Notes: generated from the sequence alone by a model not told the origin. A stretch of DNA of 64,000 nt from Desulfurellales bacterium (GCA_027035575.1 JALVUQ010000063.1:1-64000); one strand, 5' to 3'; positions 6,567-17,310 are shown, counted from the stretch's first letter. Made by a program: numbers and translations.

Positions 6567-7437
6567 CTTCCAAAAACTCCTTTATGCCTTTTATTATCTC
6601 AACGGTTATATTAGGATTTGTGAAGTTTGCCGTACCTATCTCTATAAGCGCAGCTCCAGCCATTAAATACTGAAGCGCAATATCGCTGTTGTATATACCG
6701 CCGACGCCTATAATCGGTACTTTGATTTTTTCATAAACCTCATAAACCATTCTCACACCGACAGGATAAATTGCAGGACCGCTCAATCCTCCTGTTCTGT
6801 TTGCCAAAAACGGTTTTTTTGTTTTCGTATCTATAACCATACCGGTAATTGTATTTATGAGGCTGACGGCATCCGCACCACCATCGCAGGCGGCTGTAGC
6901 GATTGCTGCAACATCATCGACGTTTGGTGTCAATTTAACTATAACGGGCTTGGAGGTGTGTTTTTTAACTGAGCTTGTAAGGCTAAAAACATCATTCGGA
7001 TTCTTGCCGAACAAAGCTCCTCCTTTTGAAACGTTCGGGCAGGAAACATTAACCTCCAAAGCCGAAACCCTGCCGATATGCTCCAGTTTATCAGCCAATT
7101 CAACAAATTCATCTGCTTTCGTTCCGTATATATTTGCTATTATGTGAGCATCCACATCTTCAAGTAGCGGCAGTTTTTCCTTTATAAACCTGTCAATGCC
7201 AACATTTTGCAAACCGATTGCATTCAACATACCGCAGGGTGTTTCAACTATTCTCGGCGGTTTGTTGCCCTTTTTCGGCTTGACGCTTAAACCCTTGACA
7301 ACAAAACCACCGAGGGCATTCAAATCCATATATTTTTTATACTCGGCTGCATATCCGAATGTGCCCGATGCCGTCAAAACAGGGTTTTTAAATATTAAAG
7401 AACCGAGCTTGACGGTTAAATTCACAGAGTTTGCCAT
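6514..7437 (-). CDS. pyrD: Dihydroorotate dehydrogenase B, catalytic subunit
   Basis: This 307-residue FMN enzyme oxidises dihydroorotate to orotate in pyrimidine synthesis. The N-terminal part has LTVKLGSLIFKNPVLTASGT. The catalytic loop NVSCPNVSKGG carries the class 1B active-site Cys. The FMN-phosphate site appears as GVGGIYNSDIALQYLMAGA followed by EIGT. It overlaps pyrK by 16 bases; PyrK supplies electron transfer to NAD+, so this is the NAD-linked PyrDK type. It belongs to the operon starting at smpB/carB. Confidence 0.96.
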   Translation of the reverse strand: MANSVNLTVKLGSLIFKNPVLTASGTFGYAAEYKKYMDLNALGGFVVKGLSVKPKKGNKPPRIVETPCGMLNAIGLQNVGIDRFIKEKLPLLEDVDAHIIANIYGTKADEFVELADKLEHIGRVSALEVNVSCPNVSKGGALFGKNPNDVFSLTSSVKKHTSKPVIVKLTPNVDDVAAIATAACDGGADAVSLINTITGMVIDTKTKKPFLANRTGGLSGPAIYPVGVRMVYEVYEKIKVPIIGVGGIYNSDIALQYLMAGAALIEIGTANFTNPNITVEIIKGIKEFLEGENIKSVGDIVGIAHNA

Positions 7438-8159
7438 TCTATCTCCCTATAATCAAAAACAGGTCCCTCAACGCAAACCCTTTTAAAATCCTTGTCTATC
7501 GTCTCAACAACACACCCCAAACACACACCTATACCGCAAGCCATTCTTGACTCCAAAGAAACCTTCATATCGCATTTCTTTTGATAGCAGACATACGCCA
7601 ATCTTTTAAGCATTAAAGTAGGACCGCAGGCAAGCACAAGACTGTTTTCATCAAGCTCAGGCTCTACCATATCAACCACATTGCCCGCATAGCCCAAGCT
7701 TCCGTCCATAGTTGCTGTTTTACCAAAATCAACATATACTTCATCCTTCGTATTAAAACCGAAATACGCTTTATAGTTAACACCGTACATATTTTCCAAA
7801 ACATTTGAAAGATATATTAAAGGAGCAGCACCTATACCCCCGCCAACAAGAAAAATCCTTCTGTTTTTCTCTATATCACCGAAGCCGTTGCCAAGAGGAC
7901 CAAGCAAATCAAGAAATTCTCCTTTTTGTTTGCTTGCCAAAATTTTTGTTCCCTCTCCGACAACCTTGTATATGATTTCTATGTGCCTGTCGTTAAAATC
8001 GGCTATACTAAACGGCCTTCTCAGCAAAGGATAGTCAAAATCATTTATTTTAACCATAAAAAACTGTCCCGGTGAGGCATCAAAAAGAGCGGGGTTATCT
8101 ATTTTTAAAGAGAATGTGTCTTTTGCAACCCTTTTATTTTCAAAGATTTCAAGTTTCAT
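7422..8159 (-). CDS. pyrK: Dihydroorotate dehydrogenase B, electron transfer subunit
   Basis: This 245-residue ferredoxin-reductase-fold protein has an FAD site at RRPFSIAD (about 48-55), an NAD-binding glycine loop VGGGIGAAPLIY, and a C-terminal 2Fe-2S site with Cys in ACGIGVCLGC plus a later Cys in RVCVEGPVF. It passes electrons from the PyrD FMN to NAD+. It abuts greA: its start codon shares a base with the greA stop. Length and motifs are normal for the family. Confidence 0.95.
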   Translation of the reverse strand: MKLEIFENKRVAKDTFSLKIDNPALFDASPGQFFMVKINDFDYPLLRRPFSIADFNDRHIEIIYKVVGEGTKILASKQKGEFLDLLGPLGNGFGDIEKNRRIFLVGGGIGAAPLIYLSNVLENMYGVNYKAYFGFNTKDEVYVDFGKTATMDGSLGYAGNVVDMVEPELDENSLVLACGPTLMLKRLAYVCYQKKCDMKVSLESRMACGIGVCLGCVVETIDKDFKRVCVEGPVFDYREIEWQTL

Positions 8160-8629
8160 TATTTAATCTCTTCTATTTCAAACCTTCTGTCTCCCGCAGG
8201 CACCTTAACCAAGATCTCATCGCCCTCTTCCTTGCCAAGCAGAGCTTTGGCAATAGGGCTGTTTATCGATATTTTTCCGTTGTTCGGGTCCGATTCATCC
8301 TCTCCGACAATCATATATTCAACCGTTTCGTCCTTATCCACATCGTACAAAACAACACTGCACCCAAAGCCAACCCTGTCTTTGGATATGCTGTTTGGGT
8401 CAACCACCTGAGCGTTGTTTATTTTTTTGGACAGCTCGGAAATTCTATTTTCTATCAAAGCGTGTTTTTCTTTTGCTGCGTGATATTCCGCATTTTCACT
8501 CAAATCTCCTTTTGCTCTTGCCTCTTCAATCTCCTTAATAATCGCAGGACGTTGGTTTTTCTGTAAATCTTCCATCTCTTTAATTAGTTTTTCATAACCC
8601 TGCGGTGTCATCAATACCTTTTCAGCCAT
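8159..8629 (-). CDS. greA: Transcription elongation factor GreA
   Basis: The protein is 156 residues. The N-terminal coiled coil starts MTPQGYEKLIKEMEDL and includes the conserved tip region ARAKGDLSENAEYHAAKE, whose acidic residues stimulate cleavage of backtracked RNA in the polymerase secondary channel. The C-terminal FKBP-like domain ends with SPIAKALLGKEEGDEI. The ribosome site is AGAGG. It sits 2 bases downstream of carB in the pyrimidine operon, a common but functionally unexplained placement. Confidence 0.97.
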   Translation of the reverse strand: MAEKVLMTPQGYEKLIKEMEDLQKNQRPAIIKEIEEARAKGDLSENAEYHAAKEKHALIENRISELSKKINNAQVVDPNSISKDRVGFGCSVVLYDVDKDETVEYMIVGEDESDPNNGKISINSPIAKALLGKEEGDEILVKVPAGDRRFEIEEIK

Positions 8630-8631
8630 AA

Positions 8632-11600
8632 TTAACCTCTCTTTTTGTAATACTCCTGTATGGACTCAACCTCTACAGCTTTTCCTTTGATTTTTGCCTC
8701 TATTGCCCTTGTTGCGGCTATTGCTCCCGAAATTGTCGTGCAGTACGGTATGTTCATAGTCAAAGCGGTTCTTCTTATGTAAAACGAATCCGTTCTGGAG
8801 CGCTTCCCCGAGGGCGTATTTATCAAAAATTGTATATTCCCGTTTTTCATTTTGTCAAGTATATTGGGTCTTCCTTCGCTTATTTTCTTAACATATCGAA
8901 CATCCACACCCTCTTTTTTCAGATATTCATAACTGCCCTTTGTGCAATATACATCAAAACCCAAATCAATCAATCTTGAGGCTATGAATACACCTTGCGG
9001 CTTATCGTTATCGGCAAGAGATAAAAATATACTTCCCTTTTCAGGCAATCTCATACCTGCTGCAAGAAGCGCCTTGTAGTAAGCTGTGGGAAAATCGTCG
9101 GATATACCCATCACCTCACCGGTTGATTTCATCTCAGGACCCAAAGTTATGTCAACATTCGGAAATTTCACAAAAGGAAATACGGATTCTTTAACTGCAT
9201 AGTACTTCGGCTCTACCTCTTTTACTCCCAAATCCCTGAGTTTCTTTCCCATTATCACCTGGGTTGCAATTTTAGCCCAATGAACACCTGTAGCTTTGCT
9301 CACAAATGGGACTGTCCTTGATGCACGCGGGTTTACCTCCAAAATATAGACCCTATCGTTTTTCACGGCAAATTGAATGTTTATCAAACCTACAACATTA
9401 AGCTCTCTGGCAAGCAGCCTTGTCTGCCTCTTTATCTCGTTTACAATGTCTTTTTTCAGCGTTCTCGGAGGAATCGAGCAAGCGGAGTCTCCCGAATGAA
9501 CACCTGCTGCCTCTATATGCTCCATAACAGCCGCAACTACAGTCTCTTCCGAATCGCTAACGGCATCAACATCAATCTCTATTGCATCCTCCAAAAATTT
9601 ATCCACAAGCAGAGGGTGGTCACCTGTTACCTCAACGGCTTCTTCAACATATTCATTTAGCTGCTCCTCGTTGTATATAATCATCATTGCCCTGCCGCCC
9701 AAAACGTAGGAAGGTCTGACCAAAACAGGATAGCCTATGGTGTGAGCAATATCAACAGCCTCTTTGACTGATTTGGCTATTCCGCTTTCAGGCTGCAGCA
9801 GCTTCAATTTGTTAATCAAATCCCTAAACAGCTCTCTGTCTTCAGCCATATCTATACTTTTTGGGTCTGTACCCAAAATCGAAACACCGGAATTTTTCAA
9901 ATCCATAGACAGCTTCAGGGGTGTCTGCCCGCCGAATTGGACTATAACACCGAACGGTTTTTCATTATCCACTATATTCATAACATTTTCAAAGTTCAAA
10001 GGCTCAAAATACAATCTGTCGGATATATCGTAGTCCGTTGAAACGGTTTCCGGGTTACAGTTAACCATTATGGCTTCATAACCCTCGTTTCTCAACTCCA
10101 AAGAGCCGTGAACACAGGTATAGTCAAACTCAATACCCTGCCCTATCCTGTTAGGCCCGCTTCCAAGCACTACAACCTTTTTGTTTTTTGAGGCTATTGA
10201 CTCGTTTTCATCCTCATAAGTGGAATAAAAATAGGGCGTATAGGCTTCAAATTCTCCCGCGCAGGTATCAACCATTTTGTAAACATTGGATGTATTTGAA
10301 TCTTTTCTTAATTTTCTGACATCACTCTCCTTTAATGACACCAACTTTGCTATTCTTGAATCGGAAAAACCGTACTCTTTCAGCTCTTTTATGTTGTTTT
10401 CATTTATTCCCGTCTTTTTTATCTCTTCTTCTTTATCTATTATCTGCTTGATATTAAACAAAAACCATCTGTCTATATAGGTGAAATTAAAAATATCATC
10501 TATTGTATAGCCTCTTCTGAATGCCTCTCCTATATATAAAACTCTCTTTGAGTTCGGATGGATAAGCCTATCCTTAAGCTCCTCGTCGTTGCACTCAATC
10601 TCAACAAAACCGTCCCAACCATATTCCAATGAGCATATCGCTTTTTGTAAGGACTCCTTAAATGTCCTTCCTATAGACATAACCTCACCGACACTTTTCA
10701 TCTGCGTTCCGAGTTCGTCTTTTGTGTTGAACTTCTCAAACGTAAAGCGCGGTATCTTAGTCACAACATAATCAAGAACCGGTTCAAAACTTGCCGGCGT
10801 TTTCTTGGTTATGTCATTAGGTATTTCATCAAGCGTATATCCAACACTCAAAAGTGCAGCAAATTTTGCTATCGGAAAACCGGTTGCCTTTGAAGCAAGC
10901 GCACTTGAGCGAGAAACCCTCGGGTTCATCTCTATAACAACAAACTCCCCGTTTTCAGGGTTGACCGCAAATTGTATGTTAGAGCCCCCTGTCTCAACAC
11001 CTATTTTTCGTATAACGTCGATAGAAGCATCCCTCAATATCTGATATTCTTTATCCGTTAAAGTTTGTGCAGGGGCTATGGTTATGGAATCACCGGTATG
11101 AACCCCCATAGGGTCGAAATTTTCTATCGAGCAGATAATAAATACATTATCTTTTTTGTCTCTCATTACCTCAAATTCATACTCTTTCCAACCCAAAACG
11201 GACTGCTCAATCAAAACCTCCTGCACGGGGCTTTGGTCTATACCCCATTTTACTACATCCTCAAACTCCTCTTTGTTGTATGCAACTCCGGCTCCCGTTC
11301 CGCCAAGAGTAAAAGACGGGCGTATAATGACAGGAAAACCAATTTTCTCAACCACTTTTTGGGCTTCTTCAAGGTTGTGGGCAACACCTGAAGCCGGAAC
11401 TTTAAGGTTAATCTCAGCCATAGCTTGTTTAAACAGCTCTCTATCCTCGGCTCTATTTATCACCTCGGCATTTGCGCCTATCATTTCGACACCGTATCTG
11501 CCCAAAACACCTTCTTTATATAAATCCATAGCTGCATTCAAAGCAGTCTGGCCTCCGAGCGTGGGCAGTATGGCATCAGGTCTTTCTTTTTTGATTATTT

Positions 11601-11826
11601 GCTCCATAAATTCAACGGTAATAGGCTCAATGTAGGTTCTATCTGCAAGCATAGGGTCTGTCATAATCGTTGCCGGGTTAGAGTTTATCAAAACAATCTC
11701 ATACCCTTCGTCTTTGAGTGCTTTACAGGCTTGCGTCCCGGAATAGTCAAACTCACAAGCCTGACCTATAACAATCGGACCTGAGCCCACAATCATAATC
11801 TTTTTCAAATCTTCTCTTTTCGGCAT
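8632..11826 (-). CDS. carB: Carbamoyl-phosphate synthase large subunit
   Basis: This 1064-residue full-length CarB has two homologous ATP-grasp halves, each opening with a VVLGSGP/IVGSGP and GQ loop: [18 protein letters not shown] near residue 13 and [18 protein letters not shown] near 555. A C-terminal MGS-like allosteric domain follows from about residue 935. It makes carbamoyl phosphate from bicarbonate, ammonia and 2 ATP for pyrimidines and arginine. The small subunit carA is not in the window. The gene is followed directly by greA, pyrK and pyrD. Confidence 0.98.
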   Translation of the reverse strand: MPKREDLKKIMIVGSGPIVIGQACEFDYSGTQACKALKDEGYEIVLINSNPATIMTDPMLADRTYIEPITVEFMEQIIKKERPDAILPTLGGQTALNAAMDLYKEGVLGRYGVEMIGANAEVINRAEDRELFKQAMAEINLKVPASGVAHNLEEAQKVVEKIGFPVIIRPSFTLGGTGAGVAYNKEEFEDVVKWGIDQSPVQEVLIEQSVLGWKEYEFEVMRDKKDNVFIICSIENFDPMGVHTGDSITIAPAQTLTDKEYQILRDASIDVIRKIGVETGGSNIQFAVNPENGEFVVIEMNPRVSRSSALASKATGFPIAKFAALLSVGYTLDEIPNDITKKTPASFEPVLDYVVTKIPRFTFEKFNTKDELGTQMKSVGEVMSIGRTFKESLQKAICSLEYGWDGFVEIECNDEELKDRLIHPNSKRVLYIGEAFRRGYTIDDIFNFTYIDRWFLFNIKQIIDKEEEIKKTGINENNIKELKEYGFSDSRIAKLVSLKESDVRKLRKDSNTSNVYKMVDTCAGEFEAYTPYFYSTYEDENESIASKNKKVVVLGSGPNRIGQGIEFDYTCVHGSLELRNEGYEAIMVNCNPETVSTDYDISDRLYFEPLNFENVMNIVDNEKPFGVIVQFGGQTPLKLSMDLKNSGVSILGTDPKSIDMAEDRELFRDLINKLKLLQPESGIAKSVKEAVDIAHTIGYPVLVRPSYVLGGRAMMIIYNEEQLNEYVEEAVEVTGDHPLLVDKFLEDAIEIDVDAVSDSEETVVAAVMEHIEAAGVHSGDSACSIPPRTLKKDIVNEIKRQTRLLARELNVVGLINIQFAVKNDRVYILEVNPRASRTVPFVSKATGVHWAKIATQVIMGKKLRDLGVKEVEPKYYAVKESVFPFVKFPNVDITLGPEMKSTGEVMGISDDFPTAYYKALLAAGMRLPEKGSIFLSLADNDKPQGVFIASRLIDLGFDVYCTKGSYEYLKKEGVDVRYVKKISEGRPNILDKMKNGNIQFLINTPSGKRSRTDSFYIRRTALTMNIPYCTTISGAIAATRAIEAKIKGKAVEVESIQEYYKKRG

Positions 11827-11898
11827 AAACCACCCCTAATCAACAACTCTAACATAGATACGCAACCTAAATATTATATTAATTTTCAACGATTCAGG

Positions 11899-12345
11899 CT
11901 ATTTGAATTCATTAAGCGCTCGTTCCTGTTCCCTTTGTAAATCCCTCTTTTTTATATCCCTTCTTTTATCATACAACTTTTTTCCCTTTGCTAAGGCTAT
12001 TTCCATCTTAATCCTGCCGTTTTTAGAATACACCTTTAAAGGGATAAGCGTCAAGCCTTTTTCTTGTGTTTTACCTATGAGTTTTCTTATCTGAGATTTA
12101 TGAAGAAGGAGTTTTTTCTTTCTGTAGGGGTCGTGATTGGCAAAAGTTGAAGCAAATTTATACGGGCTTATATGAAAATTATTAACATAAACTTCTCCGC
12201 GGTCAATCTCTGCAAAGCTGTCCTTCAGATTAGCCGAACCGTTGCGAATGGACTTGACCTCGCTGCCCTTCAACTCTATTCCCGCCTCGTATGCCTCTAT
12301 AATCTCATAGTCGTGCCTTGCTTTCCTGTTAACTATCGATTTCAT
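11899..12345 (-). CDS. smpB: SsrA-binding protein SmpB
   Basis: The protein is 148 residues from the ATG at 12345, chosen because GGAA lies six bases upstream and the family begins [19 protein letters not shown] at 12357 would add four residues. Conserved features are [21 protein letters not shown], and a basic C-terminal tail with [13 protein letters not shown] that folds in the ribosome. SmpB brings tmRNA to stalled ribosomes; no ssrA gene was seen here. It is the first gene of the operon running into carB, 72 bases away. Confidence 0.96.
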   Translation of the reverse strand: MKSIVNRKARHDYEIIEAYEAGIELKGSEVKSIRNGSANLKDSFAEIDRGEVYVNNFHISPYKFASTFANHDPYRKKKLLLHKSQIRKLIGKTQEKGLTLIPLKVYSKNGRIKMEIALAKGKKLYDKRRDIKKRDLQREQERALNEFK

Positions 12346-12443
12346 TATCATTTCCACGTAAACAAGGTATATATGTTTGCATCATTTTCATAATCAAAAT
12401 CTCAACTAAAATTATACATATATTGAAAAATAAAACAAAACAA

Positions 12444-12476
12444 AAAGAGCGAAAAAGAACCACTCTTTCGCTCTTT
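12444..12476 (-). terminator. Terminator of the pilMNOPQ operon
   Basis: Perfect 11-bp arms at 12444-12454 and 12466-12476 enclose an 11-base loop. On the minus strand the stem is followed by TTGTTTTG. It lies about 45 bases past the pilQ stop. A second weaker hairpin (12485-12490 with 12515-12521) overlaps the pilQ stop codon. Confidence 0.75.
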
Positions 12477-12519
12477 CAAAAAATCAGCCGTCTCTTTATC
12501 CAATGAGATTCTTAAACGG

Positions 12520-14661
12520 CTAATTACTCTTAACTATCTTAGGAGTAACAAAAATAAACAGTTCATTTTCAGGATTGTAATATCTTTTTGTTTTAAACAA
12601 CCATCCTAATAGAGGAATTCTCATTAAGCCCGGAACGCCGCTTGTTGATTCAAGGTTTGTTTTTTGTATTAAACCACCCAAAACAATTGTTTGTCCGTTC
12701 GATAGAACAACCGTAGTATCCACCGAGTTTGTATTGATTGGAGGCTCACCGTTGACTGCGTGGGCAAAGTCAGGCGAGTCTTTGCTAACTTTAATTTTTA
12801 ATATGATTTGGTTGTTGTTTGTTATGTGTGGTGTTACCTCCAAAGAAAGAGTAGCGTTTTTAAAGCTAACGCTTGTGGCACCCGAAGCTCCTGCAGATTC
12901 CTGGTACGGTATTTCCTGACCGCTCTCTATCTTAGCAGGCTCATTATCAAGCGTAATAACTCTCGGTGAGGATAAAACCTTCGAATAACCTTCTATTTCA
13001 CCGGCAGTTAATTTCAAATCCAAATTATAATTTGCCAGGACATTACCTATTGCAAGACTCATACTCGAAACAGGCGCATCGGAAATTGTAGTGGGCAAGT
13101 TAACAGCAAAATTATTAGACTGGAAATTGGCAGAGGTAACTATATGATTTCCGGCAGAGTTAATTGAAACAGGTGATGCAGCACCTCCGATGCCGAAAAA
13201 TGTACTGCTGTTATTAATGCTTGCATTATAGTATGCTCCGCCCCATTGAATTCCAAGTTGCCTTTCAAACGTCTTATTTATTTCAACTATTCTTGCATCT
13301 ATCTCTACTGCTTTTTTTCTCTTGTCTATGGTGCTAATAATCTGTTTTATTTTATCTATATTCTGCTTTGTATCGTGACAAATAACAGCATTATTTTTTA
13401 CATCAGCAACAACGAAACCTGATTTAGACTTTTTCTTATAAAGAAGACTGTCGACTATCTTCATAGCATAATCAGGCGTAATGTAGTTTAAATTTATGAC
13501 CTCCGTAACTGCATTTTTCGCTCTCTCCAACTGCTGTTTTTCCTGGATTGCTTTTAATTCCTGGGATTTTTCTCTTTGCATCTGAGAAGCTGTTGTTATT
13601 CTGACTATATTACCTTCTTTCTCGGCAACAAGTCCTTTTTGCTGCAGTATCAATGCAAAAGCCTGATCCCACGGAACATCTTTCAATTCCATTGTCAATG
13701 TACCTTTAACATCGTTACTAGTTATAAAATTCAAACCGCTAATTTGAGAAAAAACTCTGAATATATCGTGTATATCTGCATTCCTCACATTAAACGATAT
13801 CCTTTTACCTGTATATTGAGGTTTATTTTTTCGGTTATTTTCAGAGATAGCAGTTTTCTTTATCGGTTTAATTTTATCGACTGCAACGCTCTTTGTTTGT
13901 CCTGTCTTAGGCAGTTCGAATATAAGATAAATATGTCTTTTATCAGAGTAATCCCTTTTAAACAAAACCGGAGATTTCATATATATTGCATACTTCGTAA
14001 TGTTTTGTGCTACTTTTACAGGTTTAATGTTTGTTATACTCTCGGATACCTTTGAAAGATACTGTTCTTCCAAAGCACTGTTTGTTGGAACGGCGTTTTT
14101 AACGGTTAAATATACCACATTTTTGTCTTTATAAATCTGATATGACGGCTTTTTTTGCAAAAGTGCCACAACCATTTCGTATGTTTTGAACTTCCTAAAT
14201 GAGACACGTTCCAAAACATTCTCACTCTTTTCAATCTTTACAAAGGATACCTTAAAATCACCAAGCTTATCCATTATTGTATAGTTTGGAACCTGAGATA
14301 ACTCTTCAAAAGAAAATACAACCCTTAACACGGGTTTTTTATATTTGTAATAAACGACATCTTTCGATTTTTTGCCGTGGAAACTTATCCTAGCCTCTAT
14401 AGACTCGTCTGCCATTTTTACAAGGCCTTTTTTGCAAAAAGAGCACTTGTTAACATTAAATATATCTATAACCAACCTTTTGGGATTGTCGAACAACATC
14501 TTGTTATATGTGAGCTTTTTTGACGAAACGTAATTAAGATTAAAAGTACCTTTTCGGAAATTAACCGCCTTAACATCCAAAGAATAAGCATTTATGCCGA
14601 TTAACATAAAAACTATATAAACAAGACTGACTTTTAAAACGATTTTGTTCACGACAATCAC
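12520..14661 (-). CDS. pilQ: Type IV pilus outer-membrane secretin PilQ
   Basis: The protein is 713 residues with an N-terminal signal peptide (to about 27). Two AMIN-like regions lie at about 28-120 and 190-270, an STN/N0 domain with ISFNVRNADIHDIFRVFSQ near 290, an N1 domain near 390-460, and the secretin core from about 500. The core ends with the typical VPGLMRIPLLGWLFK and ELFIFVTPKIV. The multimer forms the outer-membrane gate for the pilus. It is the last gene of pilMNOPQ. The annotated GTG has AAAGG close by; a GTG three codons later (14652) is an equally good start. Confidence 0.95.
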   Translation of the reverse strand: MIVVNKIVLKVSLVYIVFMLIGINAYSLDVKAVNFRKGTFNLNYVSSKKLTYNKMLFDNPKRLVIDIFNVNKCSFCKKGLVKMADESIEARISFHGKKSKDVVYYKYKKPVLRVVFSFEELSQVPNYTIMDKLGDFKVSFVKIEKSENVLERVSFRKFKTYEMVVALLQKKPSYQIYKDKNVVYLTVKNAVPTNSALEEQYLSKVSESITNIKPVKVAQNITKYAIYMKSPVLFKRDYSDKRHIYLIFELPKTGQTKSVAVDKIKPIKKTAISENNRKNKPQYTGKRISFNVRNADIHDIFRVFSQISGLNFITSNDVKGTLTMELKDVPWDQAFALILQQKGLVAEKEGNIVRITTASQMQREKSQELKAIQEKQQLERAKNAVTEVINLNYITPDYAMKIVDSLLYKKKSKSGFVVADVKNNAVICHDTKQNIDKIKQIISTIDKRKKAVEIDARIVEINKTFERQLGIQWGGAYYNASINNSSTFFGIGGAASPVSINSAGNHIVTSANFQSNNFAVNLPTTISDAPVSSMSLAIGNVLANYNLDLKLTAGEIEGYSKVLSSPRVITLDNEPAKIESGQEIPYQESAGASGATSVSFKNATLSLEVTPHITNNNQIILKIKVSKDSPDFAHAVNGEPPINTNSVDTTVVLSNGQTIVLGGLIQKTNLESTSGVPGLMRIPLLGWLFKTKRYYNPENELFIFVTPKIVKSN

Positions 14662-14668
14662 CTACCTT

Positions 14669-15112
14669 TCACTTTTTATTCGTCTTCATCTTGACTATAG
14701 CATTTTTTATTCCTTTTTTTGTTTCAAAGGATAAAACTATGCCATTATTTATTATTTTAGAAACATATACGTCTTTTGCCAGCCTATAGTCTTTATAGAC
14801 TACGACAGGTTCTCCCGAAGGACCGACTATTAAAGCGGCATCCATCTTAGGGTTATTTTTACTAATAACAACCATCTTTATAGATATCGAATGCACTACG
14901 GAATTGATTCTCTCTTCAATTTTTCTGTCTTCACTAATCTTATAGTTGTTCAAAACAACCTTTTCTTTCTCTTTGAGCTCTTTTAATTTTATAAGGTCCA
15001 TAAACGGGTCTCTTTTTATAGTTAATTCAAATGCAAAAGAATTTAAATATCCTGACAAGTCCACCGTTACAGCAAATAAAAATATCATCAAAACAGAAAC
15101 GAGCTTTTTCAT
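14669..15112 (-). CDS. pilP: PilP-like type IV pilus periplasmic protein
   Basis: The protein is 147 residues from the ATG at 15112, preceded by AAAGG; a longer frame to 15166 would overlap pilO by 50 bases and lacks support. It has an N-terminal signal (residues 1-28). Directly after it comes RDPFMDL, the PilP-type motif that links PilNO to the PilQ N0 domain. A small beta domain follows (MDAALIVGPSGEPVVVYKD). No lipobox Cys is present, whereas many PilP proteins are lipoproteins. Assignment relies on motif and position between pilO and pilQ. Confidence 0.85.
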   Translation of the reverse strand: MKKLVSVLMIFLFAVTVDLSGYLNSFAFELTIKRDPFMDLIKLKELKEKEKVVLNNYKISEDRKIEERINSVVHSISIKMVVISKNNPKMDAALIVGPSGEPVVVYKDYRLAKDVYVSKIINNGIVLSFETKKGIKNAIVKMKTNKK

Positions 15113-15116
15113 AAAA

Positions 15117-15683
15117 CTACCTTTTTTTGGAGCGGTTATTTTGTTTAAAATAATACGTTTCCGCACTGAATTTAACTCTTAACAATACCTTTTGGGAGTT
15201 TAAAATTTTAGGATTGGACAAAGAAAAGTTTTTAACCTTAAATAATCTTTTCATTTTAGAGACATCTTCAAATACGGCACCGCAATTCCTGTATGTAGCC
15301 ACAATGGATATATCTATAGGTTTAATATAATATATTTTCTTGGCAACGGCTTTTTTCGGTTTAAAAGACATTAAGGCAACATCCTTGCTTTTTATGATAT
15401 CGGTTAATTTTACCAATAGCGACGGGATTTCTTCTTTTAGAGGCAACTCTTTTTTGTAAACGGCAAATTCTTTTTGCGCTTTTTTATATTTAACACGTAG
15501 AATAGGAAGTTCTCTTTTAAACTTTGACAGCCTCTCTATGGAAGCATTTAATTTGTCAATTTTTGCGGATGTATCCATATAGTAGAAGTAGTACCACACA
15601 CCGACAACGGCAATAATTAAAAGCAAAAGCAGTAAAGCTTTGGTGCCGTTTGACATTGAGCCGGATTCTTCTTTGGCATTCAT
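15117..15683 (-). CDS. pilO: Type IV pilus inner-membrane protein PilO
   Basis: The protein is 188 residues: a short cytoplasmic start, one membrane segment at about 14-34, a periplasmic coiled coil (35-75) with the typical LPLKEEIPSLL turn, then a ferredoxin-like domain. PilO pairs with PilN to form the periplasmic part of the alignment complex. It lies 3 bases after pilN and 4 bases before pilP. Confidence 0.88.
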   Translation of the reverse strand: MNAKEESGSMSNGTKALLLLLLIIAVVGVWYYFYYMDTSAKIDKLNASIERLSKFKRELPILRVKYKKAQKEFAVYKKELPLKEEIPSLLVKLTDIIKSKDVALMSFKPKKAVAKKIYYIKPIDISIVATYRNCGAVFEDVSKMKRLFKVKNFSLSNPKILNSQKVLLRVKFSAETYYFKQNNRSKKR

Positions 15684-15686
15684 ACG

Positions 15687-16238
15687 TCAATCCTTTAAAA
15701 AGACCGCAATGTAAAATTTATAAACATCGCAGCCATGGTTAGAAGATAGTCTTACAAGTCCTCTGCTGTCGAAATTAACCTTTGAAACATCCTTTAAATT
15801 CCCCAAATTCGTCATATATTGAGCTACGGCTTCCGTTGTAAAACTCTTTCCTTCAATCTTTATTGTTTTGCCTTTTTTATCAACTTTAACGAGCCACAAC
15901 CCGTTCGGCATAACATCCGCTATGTTTTTTAGGTTGCGGTATGCAATACCTCTTCCTTTTTCAAGATTTTTTATCGTGGTTGTCATCAGTTGAACCTGTT
16001 TAAGTTTGGCTTTGATAATCCTGACTTCTCTTTCAACGTTCCTTAAACTGTTTCTTTTTTGAGTCAAAATATCTACCTTGTTGTTCAAATGCAGCGTATA
16101 TAAGGCTAATGCAACAACTTCAATCACCACTACTGCCATCAGTATCAAGGTTAATAAATTACCTTTATCACCTTTTTTAGTGTACGATTTTATCTTTGAC
16201 TTTGTTTTGGTCGTTCCCAATAAATTAATTTCTATCAT
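15687..16238 (-). CDS. pilN: Type IV pilus inner-membrane protein PilN
   Basis: The protein is 183 residues starting MIEINLLG, the conserved cytoplasmic peptide (INLLP-type) that docks in a groove on PilM. One membrane segment lies at about 30-50, then a coiled coil, then a small periplasmic domain. It overlaps pilM by 4 bases and is followed by pilO. Confidence 0.93.
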   Translation of the reverse strand: MIEINLLGTTKTKSKIKSYTKKGDKGNLLTLILMAVVVIEVVALALYTLHLNNKVDILTQKRNSLRNVEREVRIIKAKLKQVQLMTTTIKNLEKGRGIAYRNLKNIADVMPNGLWLVKVDKKGKTIKIEGKSFTTEAVAQYMTNLGNLKDVSKVNFDSRGLVRLSSNHGCDVYKFYIAVFLKD

Positions 16239-17275
16239 AACTCTCTAACCGCCAATCCAACGGCAACACTATAAAATGAGCTTAACGAGTTGCTCAAATC
16301 CTCATTCACATTTCCTTCAAAAGAAAATGCACCAAACGGATTAAACCTTACAATATTTTTGTTTGATAATTCCATAGGTATTCCCGGTTTAAGATAATCA
16401 AAAAGCACACCGAATACACCGGAAAATACAATATTATCTATATCCTCATAAGCATTTAAAACGTTATTTTCATAAAAGCTGATTGAATTTTGGAGCTGTG
16501 AATAAAGTCTTGTTATTTTGTCGTTTATAAAAGCTATTAGAGACTCTTTTTTTGCTTCGTCTTTGGATGTTTCAAGTATAAGACTGATTTCTCCCTCCGA
16601 AGCTCCGAATGTTCCTGCCGCATCCTTTATTAACGAATCAAAACCAAACTCCACATATCTGCTAAAAGTGGGCACCTCGTTTTTCAAAAATACGATTTTT
16701 GTGGAGTGATGACCAACATCAACAAGCATATTGTGTTTGCTTTTCATTTCGATTTCGTTTTTAAAAAATGCATTCGATAGTGCAAAAACATCAACATCAA
16801 GAACTTTTATATGAATTTTGGCTTTTTTTAAAGCCAAAACAAAAGATTCGACTATATCTTTTTTTGTTAAAACTATCAAAACCGTCATTTCGTTTTTTTC
16901 TTTATCTTTCTCCATAATTTGATAGCTTACGTTAACCTGTTCCATTCCAAACGGTGCATACTGTTCCGCCTCCCACATAACCGCCTGTTCAATCTCTTCA
17001 TCAACTACAAGCGGCATTGAAACCGTTTTTGTAATAACATAAGAGCTGTTCAAAGCCAAAGCTGCATTTCTGTTTTTTATTTTATATTGAGAAAACAGTG
17101 AATTTAAAAATTCAGACATAACGTCTATGTCAATCTCTTCTTGACTAGAAATTAAATCGGGAGTTCTTTCTCTTACAACCCTTTTAACAATAGGAACACC
17201 TTTTTTATTATCAAGCTCGACAACCTTCGTATAATAGCTCCCTATATCCAATCCGACCAAATTCTTTTTAGCCAC
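16235..17275 (-). CDS. pilM: Type IV pilus assembly ATPase-fold protein PilM
   Basis: This 346-residue actin-like cytoplasmic protein has a phosphate-1 loop near the start (VGLDIGSYYTKVVEL), a second glycine loop MLVDVGHHSTKIVFL near residue 190, and IVFSGVFG near 285. It binds the PilN N-terminus at the inner membrane. The start is taken as GTG at 17275 because GGAG lies six bases upstream; a TTG at 17278 is too close. It is the first gene of the operon and follows the strong promoter at 17311-17339. Confidence 0.94.
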   Translation of the reverse strand: MAKKNLVGLDIGSYYTKVVELDNKKGVPIVKRVVRERTPDLISSQEEIDIDVMSEFLNSLFSQYKIKNRNAALALNSSYVITKTVSMPLVVDEEIEQAVMWEAEQYAPFGMEQVNVSYQIMEKDKEKNEMTVLIVLTKKDIVESFVLALKKAKIHIKVLDVDVFALSNAFFKNEIEMKSKHNMLVDVGHHSTKIVFLKNEVPTFSRYVEFGFDSLIKDAAGTFGASEGEISLILETSKDEAKKESLIAFINDKITRLYSQLQNSISFYENNVLNAYEDIDNIVFSGVFGVLFDYLKPGIPMELSNKNIVRFNPFGAFSFEGNVNEDLSNSLSSFYSVAVGLAVREL

Positions 17276-17310
17276 CAAACTCTCCCCATACTAAAAAACG
17301 TTGTTTTCTG

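Noticed and set aside
8072-8566. 164-residue plus-strand ORF opposite pyrK/greA
   Set aside because: It lies antisense to two well-supported genes, has no ribosome site and looks like a frame shadow. The same applies to long ORFs opposite carB (11156-11635) and mutS2 (38464-39210).
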